From positions 1 through 5,386 of the forward strand of contig CAMWUP010000177.1 in assembly GCA_947177465.1 (NCBI GenBank): a DNA stretch of 5,386 nucleotides. Reading direction: 5' to 3'. How positions within the stretch are numbered: the first letter of the stretch is position 1; the number at the start of each line of letters is the position of its first letter. The translations under genes were made by a program, and so were the position numbers. The stretch is from an uncultured Lachnospiraceae bacterium (GTDB taxonomy: Bacteria > Bacillota > Clostridia > Lachnospirales > Lachnospiraceae). Below are positions 4,346 to 5,386 of the stretch, piece after piece. The notes under the pieces were generated by a model. That model searched no databases. It saw nothing but the letters and a program-made list of their open reading frames with translations, and was not told where the DNA came from.

Positions 4346-5386
4346 AAGCAGAATTACCGCGTGTGCGCTGGCAGTCTTTGTACTGATATTGACAGATTGG
4401 CAGTTCGCGGGTATTTCCTTCAGGACATGGCTGGTATATCTGTACACCTTTTGCATAGGGCTGCTTTGGGTTTACTACGGGAAAAAGCGGGTTTTTGGAA
4501 AAAATAAGCGGTCATTGAGAAAATGGAATCTGCTGGACAGCCTTCTTACAGTTTTTCTGATAGGGAATGTGCTGCAGCTTGTGCTGGACAGCCTGAAAAG
4601 CACTGTAATTGATGAAAAGAATCTTTTGATGGTGGTATTGGTGATGCTGTTCTTTCTCCTTTCAGGTGATAAGGATGCGACAAGGCAGACAACGCAGTTA
4701 TCGGTTATTCACAAATACACGGATGTATTGTTAAGCTGTGGGTTTGCTGTTTATATAGGGCTGCTTTTACATTTTCTGTTAAATCAGAAGTTTGCCGCAC
4801 CGCTTGCATTGCTGCTGAAAGAGGAACAGGCACTTTTGACATTTCTGCTGCTGATGGTGACGCTGGCGGCAGAGGGCTGTTACAGGGAAAATGACGAGGG
4901 AAAGCGCGGTTTCTATATGTTACTTGCACTGGCGGGCTATTTTCTTTTGTTCCTTCAGCAAAATATTGTGGGAACTTTGCTTGGCGGAATCGGATTTCTG
5001 GTATCCGCACTGGTACATAAGCCGGAAAGGGAACAAATCAAAAGAATATCGCAGCTTGCCTTTTCCTATTTTTTTCTGCTTGCCAATATGCCCTTGCTGC
5101 AACAATTTATACCGGCGTTAAAGGGAAACGGTGGCTATAGCATGGAATTCGGCGTATATCTGGAGATGCTGCTTGCAGCCGCGTGTGTCGTGTTCTTCTC
5201 TTGGTGGGAGAAACAGCCGGAAGAAGAAAAATACCTGCCGCAATATAAAAAGTGGATGTTCAGAATTGCTGTCGGAGTGGGATTTGTGCTGCTGTCACTT
5301 CTTGTTTCAGGCGACAGGCTGGCAGGTATGAAAGGGAGGGGGGCAGAGACGCTTTATGCGGTTTCTGCAAGACTGCAGGCGTATTG
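4323..5386 (+). CDS. Polytopic membrane protein, possibly O-antigen ligase/polymerase-like (3' end outside window)
   Basis: The frame is open from ATG 4323 to the window edge, giving 354 complete codons and no stop, so the gene is partial here. AAGGA (4309-4313) lies 9 nt before the start, and the start overlaps the glycosyltransferase gene by 23 nt, indicating one transcript and likely translational coupling. About ten hydrophobic segments are visible (roughly 10-26, 34-52, 70-90, 99-115, 134-154, 168-183, 197-231 as a pair, 243-262, 276-294, 312-329), starting after a basic N-terminus. After the last one comes a polar stretch that includes AVSARLQAY (346-354). That pattern loosely resembles the R-containing outer loop of Wzy/WaaL-type ligases and polymerases. 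The match is weak, and a flippase or another glycan membrane protein remains possible. The coding call is firm; function is uncertain. Confidence 0.82.
   Translation, partial: MKFISKNKSRITACALAVFVLILTDWQFAGISFRTWLVYLYTFCIGLLWVYYGKKRVFGKNKRSLRKWNLLDSLLTVFLIGNVLQLVLDSLKSTVIDEKNLLMVVLVMLFFLLSGDKDATRQTTQLSVIHKYTDVLLSCGFAVYIGLLLHFLLNQKFAAPLALLLKEEQALLTFLLLMVTLAAEGCYRENDEGKRGFYMLLALAGYFLLFLQQNIVGTLLGGIGFLVSALVHKPEREQIKRISQLAFSYFFLLANMPLLQQFIPALKGNGGYSMEFGVYLEMLLAAACVVFFSWWEKQPEEEKYLPQYKKWMFRIAVGVGFVLLSLLVSGDRLAGMKGRGAETLYAVSARLQAY

Noticed and set aside
1..5386. CRISPR array, tRNA or rRNA
   Set aside because: No regularly spaced direct repeats and no tRNA-like or rRNA-like stretch were seen on either strand.

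Overview
The window looks like chromosomal DNA from a low-to-mid GC Gram-positive gut-type bacterium, most likely a Lachnospiraceae/Clostridia member. The evidence is the strong AGGAGG-type ribosome binding sites, AT-rich intergenic DNA, a recombinase with the N-terminus typical of clostridial integrases, and a secreted protein whose C-terminal beta-rich domain recurs in Lachnospiraceae surface proteins. The genus assignment is inference; no rRNA or marker gene is present.

Layout: positions 1-76 are AT-rich flanking DNA with no gene. Positions 77-1609 form a segment bounded by a perfect 22-bp inverted repeat (77-98 and 1588-1609). It holds a leader region with candidate promoters on both strands, a complex hairpin (290-347), a complete tyrosine recombinase gene (about 382-1500) and a bidirectional terminator (1529-1563). 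Positions 1610-1744 are the leader of the next operon, with a hairpin at 1689-1718. Then, all on the plus strand, come a small secreted Ser/Thr-rich protein (1745-2482), a structured 78-nt gap, a GT-C type membrane glycosyltransferase (2561-4345) and, overlapping its end by 23 nt, a polytopic membrane protein (4323 to beyond the window).

The main reading is that 77-1609 is a self-contained invertible switch (inverton). Each 22-bp repeat sits in a 29-bp core made of two related 10-bp arms (consensus YYTTCRYAAA) around a 9-bp asymmetric centre, as expected for a tyrosine recombinase inversion site. Candidate sigma70-type promoters near the left end read leftward, away from the operon. Inversion would place them about 210 nt upstream of the secreted-protein gene, reading into it. 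A separate candidate promoter straddles the left repeat and reads into the recombinase only in the present orientation. The sequence as given therefore resembles operon-low/recombinase-high, and the flipped form operon-high/recombinase-low. The inverted repeats and the recombinase are read directly; the promoter assignments, the ON/OFF logic and a role in surface glycan or glycoprotein variation are inference.
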